Origin: Nematostella vectensis
Lineage: Eukaryota; Cnidaria; Anthozoa; Actiniaria; Edwardsiidae
Direction of reading: 5' to 3'
NCBI RefSeq assembly: GCF_932526225.1
Contig: NC_064041.1
Coordinates: 1,500,699-1,564,698 of the forward strand
DNA length: 64,000 bases
Shown: positions 8,546 to 20,296 of the stretch, one piece after another
Numbering within the stretch: position 1 is the stretch's first letter
Layout of the letters: every line of letters starts with the position of its first letter
Notes under the pieces: generated by a model
Database searches by the model: none
Told to the model about the DNA's origin: nothing
What the model saw: only the letters and a program-made list of their open reading frames with translations
Translations under genes and position numbers: made by a program

Positions 8546-11076
8546 CCTTTTCCCGGCTGTCGGGCATGTGGCCACTGCGTTTCGGATTAGGGTTGAAAAT
8601 GTTTTTTTCACTGAGTTCAATTTTCAACACAAATGTATTTTTTTTTTAATTTTTTTTTTTAAAGAAATCGCTGACAAAGTATCCTAATTCCTGTGCTCGA
8701 TCGAGCGGATGGATTAATTTGTTTGCAATCAAGCAAGTAATCTGATTCATATCCATCCTTCTTAGCCAAATATACAAAGAATTTTTATTCAGGTAATGAG
8801 TGTATTATCTGCCCTCTCGCCAGATTTCATTGTAACTAAAACAATAAAAACGCATATTATTTTGTTTTTGTGTTGGTTGGGCTTGCTGTGTCGGCTGTAA
8901 GCTGGGACTAGCGCACCTTCCTCGTTTCTTGCTTTTTCTTCTGTGTCCAACTGTTTTGCCATCCCTTACATCTGGACGATAAATTGGAGGTATTTTCTAT
9001 CATAAACCGTAAGTATTTTACCTAGAACCCAACTGCACTCTATTCTCAAACGGATCAGTCATCAAATTACCATGTTTTATTGTCTAGAGGTATTTCTAGC
9101 GTTTAAAATACATTAAAAGCTCGCAAAAAAACATGAAAATATGTCGGCCGATTTTACGAAATCCATTGCTTACTCATATTTTATGTCAAATCAGTGGGAT
9201 CCTCTTAGAGCTTATTAGAAATGCTTGAAAAATATCAAATGTTCTCTTTTTATAAAGTGTATTTTTATAAACATTTCACTTGGCTGCACCTGTCGTTTTC
9301 CTAGACTTTGCTGTTTTTCGCGCCTTATTTCTGTTGAGATTTGACCGCGTGAGAGGACAAAATTTTACCCGAAGAAAATTACATCTAAATCATCTGTGAT
9401 CATTTTCTTGAGAGGACTGACTTTATATTGAATTTATAACGTACCAGCAGAAACAGACTAACAAAACAGACGCATTTCTGTTTTATGATTAGTTGTGATT
9501 TTAATTATTAAAATAAGCTTACTTCATGTTCATAAGCGTGGCAACAAAGCAAAATCTAACAAATTTCTGTTTTCAGTTTAAGATTATTTTTATTTCTGCC
9601 CTCAGAAAAAATGAGCGGAACCTGTTGGGGACTCAAAAGTAGACATAAAAATTTCGACCAACTGCTATCCCTTAGGGGGTGTTTAAGGTTTTTTTTGCAA
9701 TTGTGTGTATTTCTCACGCTAATAGTCGCCTGAAATGTATTACAATAATGAACCACAAGTCAACTGATCGGTTAATACATTTGGCTTTATTGTTGGTAAC
9801 AATACAATGTGTCCATCTGCCAATTAGAACGGCAGAAAGGTGTGCTTGATGATGATGTCACAAGGACCGCAATACAATTCAGGAATACTAAAAATGTTTT
9901 TGTTTTATACTGCTATCTCTTAGGGTTAAAAATTCCCTCAACCACACCCAATTTGCCAATTCTTAGGGGTAAGAATTTGCTGTTGACCAGACCCAAAGTG
10001 CCTTTCCTTTAAATTGATTTTGCCAACGATCACCACCATCTGTTTTTGTCAGTTTGAGTCCCCCCCCAGCATTTGAATCCAATTGAAGCGTAACCCTTTA
10101 ACCAATTTTTAAATTGTCAAGAACACAATGTCAATAACTATTCAGTCTCATTTGAAACGTGGGATGTAGAAGATTTACCCCTGTATTTCTCATTTTTTTT
10201 TAGATAAGTTTAAACATAAGTTTTTAAAATTTGATATATATGTTGCCCACCCCCTGCTATGGCCCTGGAAGCTAAACTGTATGTTGGTGAATTTGAAATT
10301 ATGTTGGGTTCCATGAGATATTTATTTTTTTGAGAATTATGAGTTAAGCTGTTGAAGAATGTTGTATCAATACTTACAGTGATTGCAAATATTATCTCAT
10401 ATTTTTTGTGTGTTTTTGATTTAGGGTTAATATAATGGATCCTGCAAAAAAGTGAATCTAAAAATATTTTTTGGAAAAGAAGCTGTACTTAAGGTTAATT
10501 TGATATTGTCACAAGGTGATGGGTCCTGTTCTGGTTCCGATTCAAAATACTGTAAATGCTTCCAGTAAGCAGCCTGCTTCCAGCCATAAAATATAAAGTG
10601 TCCTCCTCAAATGTGTGAGTCCTGATCCCTCAGAGACATTAGGATGACAGAAAACATTTTTAGCACCACCATTTTTTATACCCGATCTCGTACACCTGCG
10701 TCACAGACGCACTAATTCACAGCATTTCAAAGCTCAGAAACGATTCGAACGTTATTAAAATGCTGGCATTATTTTCTTGGTGTTTTGGTGATGGTAGAGA
10801 AAGGCGACCCATTATGTACTGTATTGTTTTGGTTATGATCAGTCTAACAGGAACTGATGTAAGATTGGTTGTCTACCAAAGACCAGTCGTTATGCATAAA
10901 CGACATGCACAGGATACACATGTGACTAAAACAGGTATAATATCAATCAACGAAAGACGTCTATGATAGGACTCAACTTGAGAGATTTATGAAATTTGTA
11001 AACTTGAAGGTGGGAGCCCCCATTTCAAAAAGATTATATTAACTGTAACTTTTTACATTGTTTTAATTGTTGGCAG

Positions 11077-11372
11077 ATCATGTCTATGTCAGGCATCAAG
11101 ATCGATGACGAGAGTCTTCTCCTCTATCAGACCATGCAAGGCAAGGAGAAATCTCACAAATTTGCAACTTTTAAAATATCTGATGATGGAAAGATGGTGG
11201 TCATTGACCACATATTGAAGAGGGTCGACACACACACGAGAGAGGAGGACCGTGCAATTTTTGACCAGATGCTGGAAAAGCTGAGTGATAGTGAACCACG
11301 GTACATCCTCTATGACCTGAATTTCCCCCGCAAGGATGGGCGAGCATTCCATTACCTTGTGTACATATTTTG
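11077..11372 (+). CDS. ADF/cofilin (ADF-homology domain) coding exon
   Basis: This exon encodes about 97 residues of an actin-depolymerising factor/cofilin protein, which binds and severs actin filaments in the cytoplasm. The acceptor is TTGTTGGCAG before 11077, the ATG lies at 11080, and the donor is TTTTG|GTAAGT at 11372/11373, leaving a split Trp codon (phase 2). The start SGIKIDDESLLLYQTM matches the cofilin N-terminus. KFATFKISDDGKMVVI corresponds to the early beta strands, and EPRYILYDLNF to the conserved RYxLYDxxF strand before a basic KDGR turn. The exon ends LVYIFW, where cofilins read LVFILW. The actin-binding long helix is not in this exon and I find no downstream exon in the window, so the next intron exceeds the satellite. 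Confidence 0.85.
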
Positions 11373-11523
11373 GTAAGTGGTTTTATATAGATCTGGTGGG
11401 AGGATAAGAGACATTAAATGAGTGTGTCACGTGGGGGTTCTTCAGGGTAAAAGTTATAGGGATGCCCATCGGGAAACTATGAAAAATACCCCTAAAATAT
11501 ACCTGCACACCAAAAATTGCTGC

Positions 11524-14500
11524 CCTAAAAATACCTCTTAAAAATACCATTTCTAAAAGAAAAGCCTATTTCTTCTCAGGAACCCCCTAAAAATACCTCA
11601 GAAGTTTTAAAAATACCATTTCTAAGAGAAAAGCCTATTTCTTCTCAGAAACCCCCTAAAAATACCTCAGAAGTCTTAAAAATACCATTTCTAAGAGAAA
11701 AGCCTATTTCTTCTCAGGAACCCCCTAAAATACCTCAGAAGTCTTAAAAATACCATTTCTAAGAGAAAAGCCTATTTCTTCTCAGGAACCCCCTAAAAAT
11801 ACCTCAGAAGTCTTAAAAATACCATTTCTAAGAGAAAAGCCTATTTCTTCTCAGAAACCCCCTAAAAATACCTCAGAAGTCTTAAAAATATCATTCCTAA
11901 GAGAAAAGCCTATTTCTTCTCAGGAACCCCCTAAAAATACCTCAGAAGTCTTAAAAGTACCATTTCTAAGAGAAAAGCCTATTTCTTCTCAGGAACCCCC
12001 TAAAAATACCTCAGAAGTCTTAAAAATACCATTTCTACAAGAAAAGCCTATTTCTTCTCAGGAACCCCCTAAAAGTACCTCATAAGTCTTAAAAATACCA
12101 TTTCTAAGAGAAAAGCCTATTTCTTCTCAGAAACCCCCTAAAAGTACCTCAGAAGTCTTAAAAATACCATTTCTAAGAGAAAAGCCTATTTCTTCTCAGG
12201 AACCCCTAAAAATACATCAGAAGTCTTAAAAATACCATTTCTACAAGAAAAGCCTATTTCTTCTCAGGAACCCCCTAAAAGTACCTCAGAAGTCTTAAAA
12301 ATACCATTTCTAAGAGAAAAGCCTATTTCTTCTCAGAAACCCCCTAAAAGTACCTCAGAAGTCTTAAAAATACCATTTCTAAGAGAAAAGCCTATTTCTT
12401 CTCAGGAACCCCTAAAAATACCTCAGAAGTCTTAAAAATACCATTTCTACAAGAAAAGCCTATTTCTTCTCAGGAACCCCCTAAAAATACCTCAGCAGTC
12501 TTAAAAATACCATTTCTAAGAGAAAAGCCTATTTCTTCTCAGGAACCCCCTAAAAATACCTCAGAAGTCTTAAAAATACCATTTCTACAAGAAAAGCCTA
12601 TTTCTTCTCAGGAACCCCCTAAAATTACCTCAGAAGTCTTAAAAGTACCATTTCTAAGAGAAAAGCCTATTCTTCTCAGGAACCCCCTAAAAATACATCA
12701 GAAGTCTTAAAAATACCATTTCTACAAGAAAAGCCTATTTCTTTTCAGGAACCCCCTAAAAGTACCTCATAAGTCTTAAAAATACCATTTCTAAGAGAAA
12801 AGCCTATTTCTTCTCAGAAACCCTCTAAAAGTACCTCAGAAGTCTTAAAAATACCATTTCTAAGAGAAAAGCCTATTTCTTCTCAGGAACCCCTAAAAAT
12901 ACCTCAGAAGTCTTAAAAATACCATTTCTACAAGAAAAGCCTATTTCTTCTCAGGAACCCCCTAAAAATACCTCAGAAGTCTTAAAAATACCATTTCTAA
13001 GAGAAAAGCCTATTTCTTCTCAGGAACCCCCTAAAAGTACCTCATCAGTCTTAAAAATACCATTTCTAAGAGAAAAGCCTATTTCTTCTCAGAAACCCCC
13101 TAAAAGTACCTCAGAAGTCTTAAAAATACCATTTCTAAGAGAAAAGCCTATTTCTTCTCAGGAACCCCTAAAAATACCTCAGAAGTCTTAAAAATACCAT
13201 TTCTACAAGAAAAGCCTATTTCTTCTCAGGAACCCCCTAAAAATACCTCAGCAGTCTTAAAAATACCATTTCTAAGAGAAAAGCCTATTTCTTCTCAGAA
13301 ACCCCCTAAAAGTACCTCAGAAGTTTTAAAAATACCATTTCTAAGAGAAAAGCCTATTTCTTCTCAGGAACCCCTAAAAATACCTCAGAAGTCTTAAAAA
13401 TACCATTTCTACAAGAAAAGCCTATTTCTTCCCAGGAACCCCCTAAAAGTACCTCAGAAGTCTTAAAAATACCATTTCTAAGAGAAAAGCCTATTTCTTC
13501 TCAGGAACCTCCTAAAAATACCTCAGAAGTCTTAAAAATACCATTTCTAAGAGAAAAGCCTATTTCTTCTCAGGAACCTCCTAAAAATACCTCAGAAGTC
13601 TTAAAAATACCATTTCTACAAGAAAAGCCTATTTCTTCTCAGGAACCCCCTAAAAATACCTCATAAGTCTTAAAAATACAATTTCTAAGAGAAAAGCCTA
13701 TTTCTTCTCAGGAACCCCCTAAAAATACCTCAGAAGTCTTAAAAATACCATTTCTAAGAGAAAAGCCTATTTCTTTTCAGGAACCCCCTAAAAATACCTC
13801 AGAAGTCTTAAAAATACCATTTCTAAGAGGAAAGCCTATTTCTTCTCAGGAACCCCCTAAAAATACCTCAGGAGTTTTAAAAATACCATTTCTAAGAGAA
13901 AAGCCTATTTCTTCTCAGGAACCCCTAAAAATACCTCAGGAGTCTTAAAAATACCATTTCTAAGAGAAAAGCCTATTTCTTCTCAGGAACCCCCTAAAAA
14001 TACCTCAGAAGTCTTAAAAATACCATTTCTAAGAGGAAAGCCTATTTCTTCTCAGGAACCCCCTTAAAATACCTCAGGAGTTTTAAAAATACCATTTCTA
14101 AGAGAAAAGCCTATTTCTTCTCAGGAACCCCTAAAAATACCTCAGGGTCTTAAAAATACCATTTCTAAGAGAAAAGCCTATTCTTCTCAGGAACCCCCTA
14201 AAAATACATCAGAAGTCTTAAAAATACCATTTCTACAAGAAAAGCCTATTTCTTTTCAGGAACCCCCTAAAAGTACCTCATAAGTCTTAAAAATACCATT
14301 TCTAAGAGAAAAGCCTATTTCTTCTCAGAAACCCTCTAAAAGTACCTCAGAAGTCTTAAAAATACCATTTCTAAGAGAAAAGCCTATTTCTTCTCAGGAA
14401 CCCCTAAAAATACCTCAGAAGTCTTAAAAATACCATTTCTACAAGAAAAGCCTATTTCTTCTCAGGAACCCCCTAAAAATACCTCAGAAGTCTTAAAAAT

Positions 14501-17500
14501 ACCATTTCTACAAGAAAAGCCTATTTCTTCTCAGGAACCCCCTAAAAGTACCTCATAAGTCTTAAAAATACCATTTCTAAGAGAAAAGCCTATTTCTTCT
14601 CAGAAACCCCCTAAAAGTACCTCAGAAGTCTTAAAAATACCATTTCTAAGAGAAAAGCCTATTTCTTCTCAGGAACCCCTAAAAATACCTCAGAAGTCTT
14701 AAAAATACCATTTCTACAAGAAAAGCCTATTTCTTCTCAGGAACCCCCTAAAAATACCTCAGAAGTCTTAAAAATACCATTTCTAAGAGAAAAGCCTATT
14801 TCTTCTCAGAAACCCCCTAAAAGTACCTCAGAAGTCTTAAAAATACCATTTCTAAGAGAAAAGCCTATTTCTTCTCAGGAACCCCTAAAAATACCTCAGA
14901 AGTCTTAAAAATACCATTTCTACAAGAAAAGCCTATTTCTTCTCAGGAACCCCCTAAAAGTACCTCAGAAGTCTTAAAAATACCATTTCTAAAAGAAAAG
15001 GCTATTTCTTCTCAGGAACCCCTTAAAATACCTCAGAAGTCTTAAAATACCATTTCTAAGAGAAAAGCCTATTTCTTCTCAGGACCCCCCTAAAAATACC
15101 TCAGAAGTCTTAAAAATACCATTTCTAAGAGAAAAGCCTATTTCTTCTCAGGAACCCCCTAAAAATACCTCAGCAGTCTTAAAAATACCATTTCTACAAG
15201 AAAAGCCTATTTCTTCTCAGGAACCCCCTAAAATTACCTTAGAAGTCTTAAAAGTACCATTTCTAAGAGAAAAGCCTATTCTTCTCAGGAACCCCCTAAA
15301 AATACATCAGAAGTCTTAAAAATACCATTTCTAAGAGAAAAGGCTATTTCTTCTCAGGAACCCCTTAAAATACCTCAGAAGTCTTAAAATACCATTTCTA
15401 AGAGAAAAGCCTATTTCTTCTCAGAAACCCCCTAAAAATACCTCAGAAGTCTTAAAAATACCATTTCTACAAGAAAAGCCTATTTCTTCTCAGGAACCCA
15501 CTAAAAGTACCTCAGAAGTCTTAAAAATACCATTTCTAAGAGAAAAGCCTATTTCTTCTCAGAAACCCCCTAAAAGTAACTCAGAAGTCTTAAAAATACC
15601 ATTTCTAAGAGAAAAGCCTATTTCTTCTCAGGAACCCCTAAAAATACCTCAGAAGTCTTAAAAATACCATTTCTACAAGAAAAGCCTATTTCCTCTCAGG
15701 AACCCACTAAAAGTACCTCAGAAGTCTTAAAAATACCATTTCTAAGAGAAAAGCCTATTTCTTCTCAGAAACCCCTAAAAGTAACTCAGAAGTCTTAAAA
15801 ATACCATTTCTAAGAGAAAAGCCTATTTCTTCTCAGGAACCCCTAAAAATACCTCAGAAGTCTTAAAATACCATTTCTAAGAGAAAAGCCTATTTCTTCT
15901 CAGGAACCCCTAAAAATACCTCAGAAGTCTTAAAAATACCATTTCTACAAGAAAAGCCTATTTCTTCTCAGGAACCCCCTAAAAATACCTCAGAAGTCTT
16001 AAAAATACCATTTCTACAAGAAAAAGCCTATTTCTTCTCAGGAACCCCCTAAAAGTACCTCATCAGTCTTAAAAATACCATTTCTAAGAGAAAAGCCTAT
16101 TTCTTCTCAGAAACCCCCTAAAAGTACCTCAGAAGTCTTAAAAATACCATTTCTAAGAGAAAAGCCTATTTCTTCTAAGGAACCCCTAAAAATACCTCAG
16201 AAGTCTTAAAAATACCATTTCTACAAGAAAAGCCTATTTCTTCTCAGGAACCCCCTAAAAATACCTCAGCAGTCTTAAAAATACCATTTCTAAGAGAAAA
16301 GCCTATTTCTTCTCAGAAACCCCCTAAAAGTACCTCAGAAGTCTTAAAAATACCATTTCTAAGAGAAAAGCCTATTTCTTCTCAGGAACCCCTAAAAATA
16401 CCTCAGAAGTCTTAAAAATACCATTTCTACAAGAAAAGCCTATTTCTTCCCAGGAACCCCCTAAAAGTACCTCAGAAGTCTTAAAAATACCATTTCTAAG
16501 AGAAAAGCCTATTTCTTCTCAGGAACCTCCTAAAAATACCTCAGAAGTCTTAAAAATACCATTTCTAAGAGAAAAGCCTATTTCTTCTCAGGAACCTCCT
16601 AAAAATACCTCAGAAGTCTTAAAAATACCATTTCTACAAGAAAAGCCTATTTCTTCTCAGGAACCCCCTAAAAATACCTCATAAGTCTTAAAAATACAAT
16701 TTCTAAGAGAAAAGCCTATTTCTTCTCAGGAACCCCCTAAAAAATACCTCAGAAGTCTTAAAATACCATTTCTAAAGAGAAAAGCCTATTTCTTCTCAGG
16801 ACCCCCTAAAAATACCTCAGGAGTTTTAAAAATACCATTTCTAAGAGAAAAGCCTATTTCTTCTCAGGAACCCCTAAAAATACCTCAGGAGTCTTAAAAA
16901 TACCATTTCTAAGAGAAAAGCCTATTTCTTCTCAGGAACCCCTAAAAATACCTCAGAAGTCTTAAAAATACCATTTCTAAGAGGAAAGCCTATTTCTTCT
17001 CAGGAACCCCCTTAAAATACCTCAGGAGTTTTAAAAATACCATTTCTAAGAGAAAAGCCTATTTCTTCTCAGGAACCCCTAAAAATACCTCAGGGTCTTA
17101 AAAATACCATTTCTAAGAGAAAAGCCTATTCTTCTCAGGAACCCCCTAAAAATACATCAGAAGTCTTAAAAATACCATTTCTACAAGAAAAGCCTATTTC
17201 TTTTCAGGAACCCCCTAAAAGTACCTCATAAGTCTTAAAAATACCATTTCTAAGAGAAAAGCCTATTTCTTCTCAGAAACCCTCTAAAAGTACCTCAGAA
17301 GTCTTAAAAATACCATTTCTAAGAGAAAAGCCTATTTCTTCTCAGGAACCCCTAAAAATACCTCAGAAGTCTTAAAATACCATTTCTACAAGAAAAGCCT
17401 ATTTCTTCTCAGGAACCCCCTAAAAATACCTCAGAAGTCTTAAAAATACCATTTCTACAAGAAAAGCCTATTTCTTCTCAGGAACCCCCTAAAAGTACCT

Positions 17501-18195
17501 CATAAGTCTTAAAAATACCATTTCTAAGAGAAAAGCCTATTTCTTCTCAGAAACCCCCTAAAAGTACCTCAGAAGTCTTAAAAATACCATTTCTAAGAGA
17601 AAAGCCTATTTCTTCTCAGGAACCCCTAAAAATACCTCAGAAGTCTTAAAAATACCATTTCTACAAGAAAAGCCTATTTCTTCTCAGGAACCCCCTAAAA
17701 ATACCTCAGAAGTCTTAAAAATACCATTTCTAAGAGAAAAGCCTATTTCTTCTCAGAAACCCCTAAAAGTACCTCAGAAGTCTTAAAAATACCATTTCTA
17801 AGAGAAAAGCCTATTTCTTCTCAGGAACCCCTAAAAGTACCTCAGAAGTCTTAAAAATACCATTTCTACAAGAAAAGCCTATTTCTTCTCAGGAACCCCC
17901 TAAAAGTACCTCAGAAGTCTTAAAAATACCATTTCTAAAAGAAAAGGCTATTTCTTCTCAGGAACCCCTTAAAATACCTCAGAAGTCTTAAAAATACCAT
18001 TTCTAAGAGAAAAGCCTATTTCTTCTCAGGAACCCCCTAAAAATACCTCAGAAGTCTTAAAAATACCATTTCTAAGAGAAAAGCCTATTTCTTCTCAGGA
18101 ACCCCTAAAAATACCTCAGCAGTCTTAAAAATACCATTTCTACAAGAAAAGCCTATTTCTTCTCAGGAACCCCCTAAAATTACCTTAGAAGTCTT
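11524..18195 (+). repeat. 69-bp minisatellite array, about 97 units
   Basis: The unit holds, in order, GAAGTCTTAAAAATACCATT, TCTAAGAGAAAAGCC, TATTTCTTCTCAGGAACC and CCCTAAAAATACCTC. Common variants are CTAAGAGA against CTACAAGA, AATACC against AGTACC, and four against five C. Longer blocks repeat within the array. The array lies in the intron after the cofilin exon and runs directly into a 200-N gap, so its true length is unknown. There is no coding potential. Confidence 0.97.
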
Positions 18196-18395
18196 NNNNN
18201 NNNNNNNNNNNNNNNNNNNNNNNNNNNNNNNNNNNNNNNNNNNNNNNNNNNNNNNNNNNNNNNNNNNNNNNNNNNNNNNNNNNNNNNNNNNNNNNNNNNN
18301 NNNNNNNNNNNNNNNNNNNNNNNNNNNNNNNNNNNNNNNNNNNNNNNNNNNNNNNNNNNNNNNNNNNNNNNNNNNNNNNNNNNNNNNNNNNNNNN
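18196..18395. other. Assembly gap (200 N)
   Basis: Exactly 200 N residues, a placeholder-style gap at the end of the 69-bp satellite. The true sequence is probably more satellite. Apparent frames across it are meaningless. Confidence 0.99.
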
Positions 18396-19012
18396 GTGGT
18401 CACCTAAGGGGTGGGGGGCTAAGGGGGGGGACCCTAGACGACAGCTACGACACTTACAACTGTTACTAGACTTGTCCCCAGGCGTCTTGTGACAACACAT
18501 GGCAAAACACATGGCAAAACGCATGGCAAAACGCACGGCAAAACACATGGCAAAACACATGGCAAAACGCTAGCACTTATCTTTTCGAAAGGCGAAAATT
18601 GCGACTTTACCTGAACAATTCGAATTGGATTATTGGATTTTTACAAGCAAATATTATATGTTATCAAATCGCTTGTTATACAAAATAAATCTAGCTGTTG
18701 TAGTAAACAAGTTGTCAACAAATATTCACGGATACACTTCATGTGTGTCCCGGACCCTCGCAAAATGTTAAATTTACTCTTGCAAGGGTCGGATACAGGG
18801 GGGGGGATTGGGTGGATAACAAAACAAAACAAAATTCCCAATTTTGCGCTGATTGTCGACAAAACAATGCTGAGAGAAGGCGGGTGACGCGACAAATCCA
18901 ATACAGAATAAAGTATCATAGATCCATGTGATCTACCAAGAATCCCTGAATCAGAAGAAGCCGTCCATCCAGCCATTATCCACCCCCCATTTTGAAATCG
19001 GGGATCCGCCCC
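18396..19012. repeat. Non-coding segment with 12-bp tandem repeat and a dispersed-repeat edge
   Basis: At 18,493-18,570 the 12-mer CACATGGCAAAA is repeated about six times with CG/CA variants. The stretch to 19,013 holds no convincing gene. It ends in GGGGATCCGCCCCTG, the terminal word of a common GGGGCGGATC-type interspersed repeat that also occurs at 49,131. The LINE remnant begins immediately after. Confidence 0.6.
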
Positions 19013-20075
19013 TGGAGAAAGGCCTATGATAGCGTGGACCACCGCTAGTTGGAGGAGATATTTTCTGTGAATCATTTCCCGCCCTGGCTTGTAAGGTTGA
19101 TTGGGAGGCTCAGCAGTTCATGGAATACTAAGATCGCAGTGAAAACGGCACAAGGCATAGATCAGAGGCGATCATGTTCAGAAGGGGTTTTCCCCAGGGC
19201 GAGGCCCTTTGTCCGAGGCTCTTTACGCTGTGTGTGAGCCCGATCACGTGGATGCAACTGAGTGCAACTGAGGGTTATAGGATTTCAAAACCAATCGGAT
19301 CAGATCATCACACACCTGCTCTACATTGATGACCTTAAGATGTACGCTTCGTCTGAGGAGACTTGGTGGGCGAGGGCTCAAGGGCGTGGAACGAGAGTAT
19401 AAGCAAACAAAAAGTCAAAGCTGCGGTTAAACTATATACCAATAGGGACCCAGCCATGGACGTTGTGCGGAAGTTCGAGACGAAAGCGAAAAGAAGGGGC
19501 GGCGGTCGCTGGTCGAAAATGCAAAGAAATATGCAACTGAGCTCGGGTAGAGTTTGAACCCGTCTCATCCCACACCGACGATGATAAACGACCAAACCAA
19601 GGAAGAGGTGCCAGCTAAGAAGATCGGAGTGGAACTGAAGAATAAAGAAGGATTGTGCTATGGAGAGATTAGCAAGTTTGCAGGGGAAACTTGTCACGCA
19701 AAAGGTGGGATGATGAAGAAACGGGTAGAATGCTTCTCATGTATGTCAGTATGGAAGACTGCACCTACCAATACCATAGCGGGCAAACATGAGCTATATG
19801 AAAAGATGCTACCAACGAAGGCTTATCATAAGGGCAAGACTGGGCTTAACACTGGTGACACTATGTGTCGAATGTGCGGCAAGACGGAAGAGAATCGAGC
19901 TTATGTTCTTGCTTGATGCAGTGCGTTTGCGCAGTCAAAGTACCTGGAACGTCACAACAACGCGTTGAAGATCCTCTACTATCTAAAGTGACCCCTGGTA
20001 TTCTAAAGAACAACCATAGCCTCTCTACGAGAACAACAGAGGGAAGGCATATTGGGACGTTTCTCTGTATGCAGA
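19013..20075 (+). pseudogene. LINE reverse transcriptase C-terminal remnant
   Basis: Conserved reverse-transcriptase blocks are readable in shifting frames: KAYDSVDH (about 19,019), GFPQGEALCPRLF (about 19,185) with SPITW, and LLYIDDLKMYA (about 19,317), whose YIDD is the catalytic box. Further down a C-terminal cysteine motif CRMCGKTEE is followed by HNNALKILYYL near 19,950. I associate that C-terminus with R2/NeSL-like LINEs of invertebrates. A stop interrupts the first block (TAG at about 19,048) and several frameshifts follow, so it is dead. It starts abruptly next to another repeat (5' truncated). Confidence 0.75.
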
Positions 20076-20296
20076 GGTGGTAGAGATGAAAAAAAAAAAC
20101 GATTATGTCAGAGTGATGTTTACAGAACCTTCCATATTTTAGATATTTTTAGATTCACTTATTTTAATTGCGTAAGAGATAGCAGGAAAGTCATTGAGCT
20201 GCTTTAGCTTGCGAGCCCGCTGTGGAGGGTATACCAACTCCTCCCCCGAAATAAATATACCCAACCCCTCCCCCAAACAATTCTCAAGCCTTTTGA

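Larger units (their letters stand above)
6084..11076. other. AT-rich non-coding region with old repeats
   Basis: I see no convincing coding sequence. The region probably contains the 5' non-coding exon, promoter or first intron of the downstream ADF/cofilin gene. It includes a repeat shared with 48,415-48,525 and a degenerate tandem duplication at 8,090-8,545. Confidence 0.5.

Noticed and set aside
11524-18195. CRISPR-like array of regular repeats
   Set aside because: Units are contiguous 69-bp repeats with no unique spacers, in a eukaryotic intron.
18180-18560. Open frames across the N gap and the ATGGCAAAAC repeat
   Set aside because: They consist of unknown bases or a 12-bp tandem repeat.
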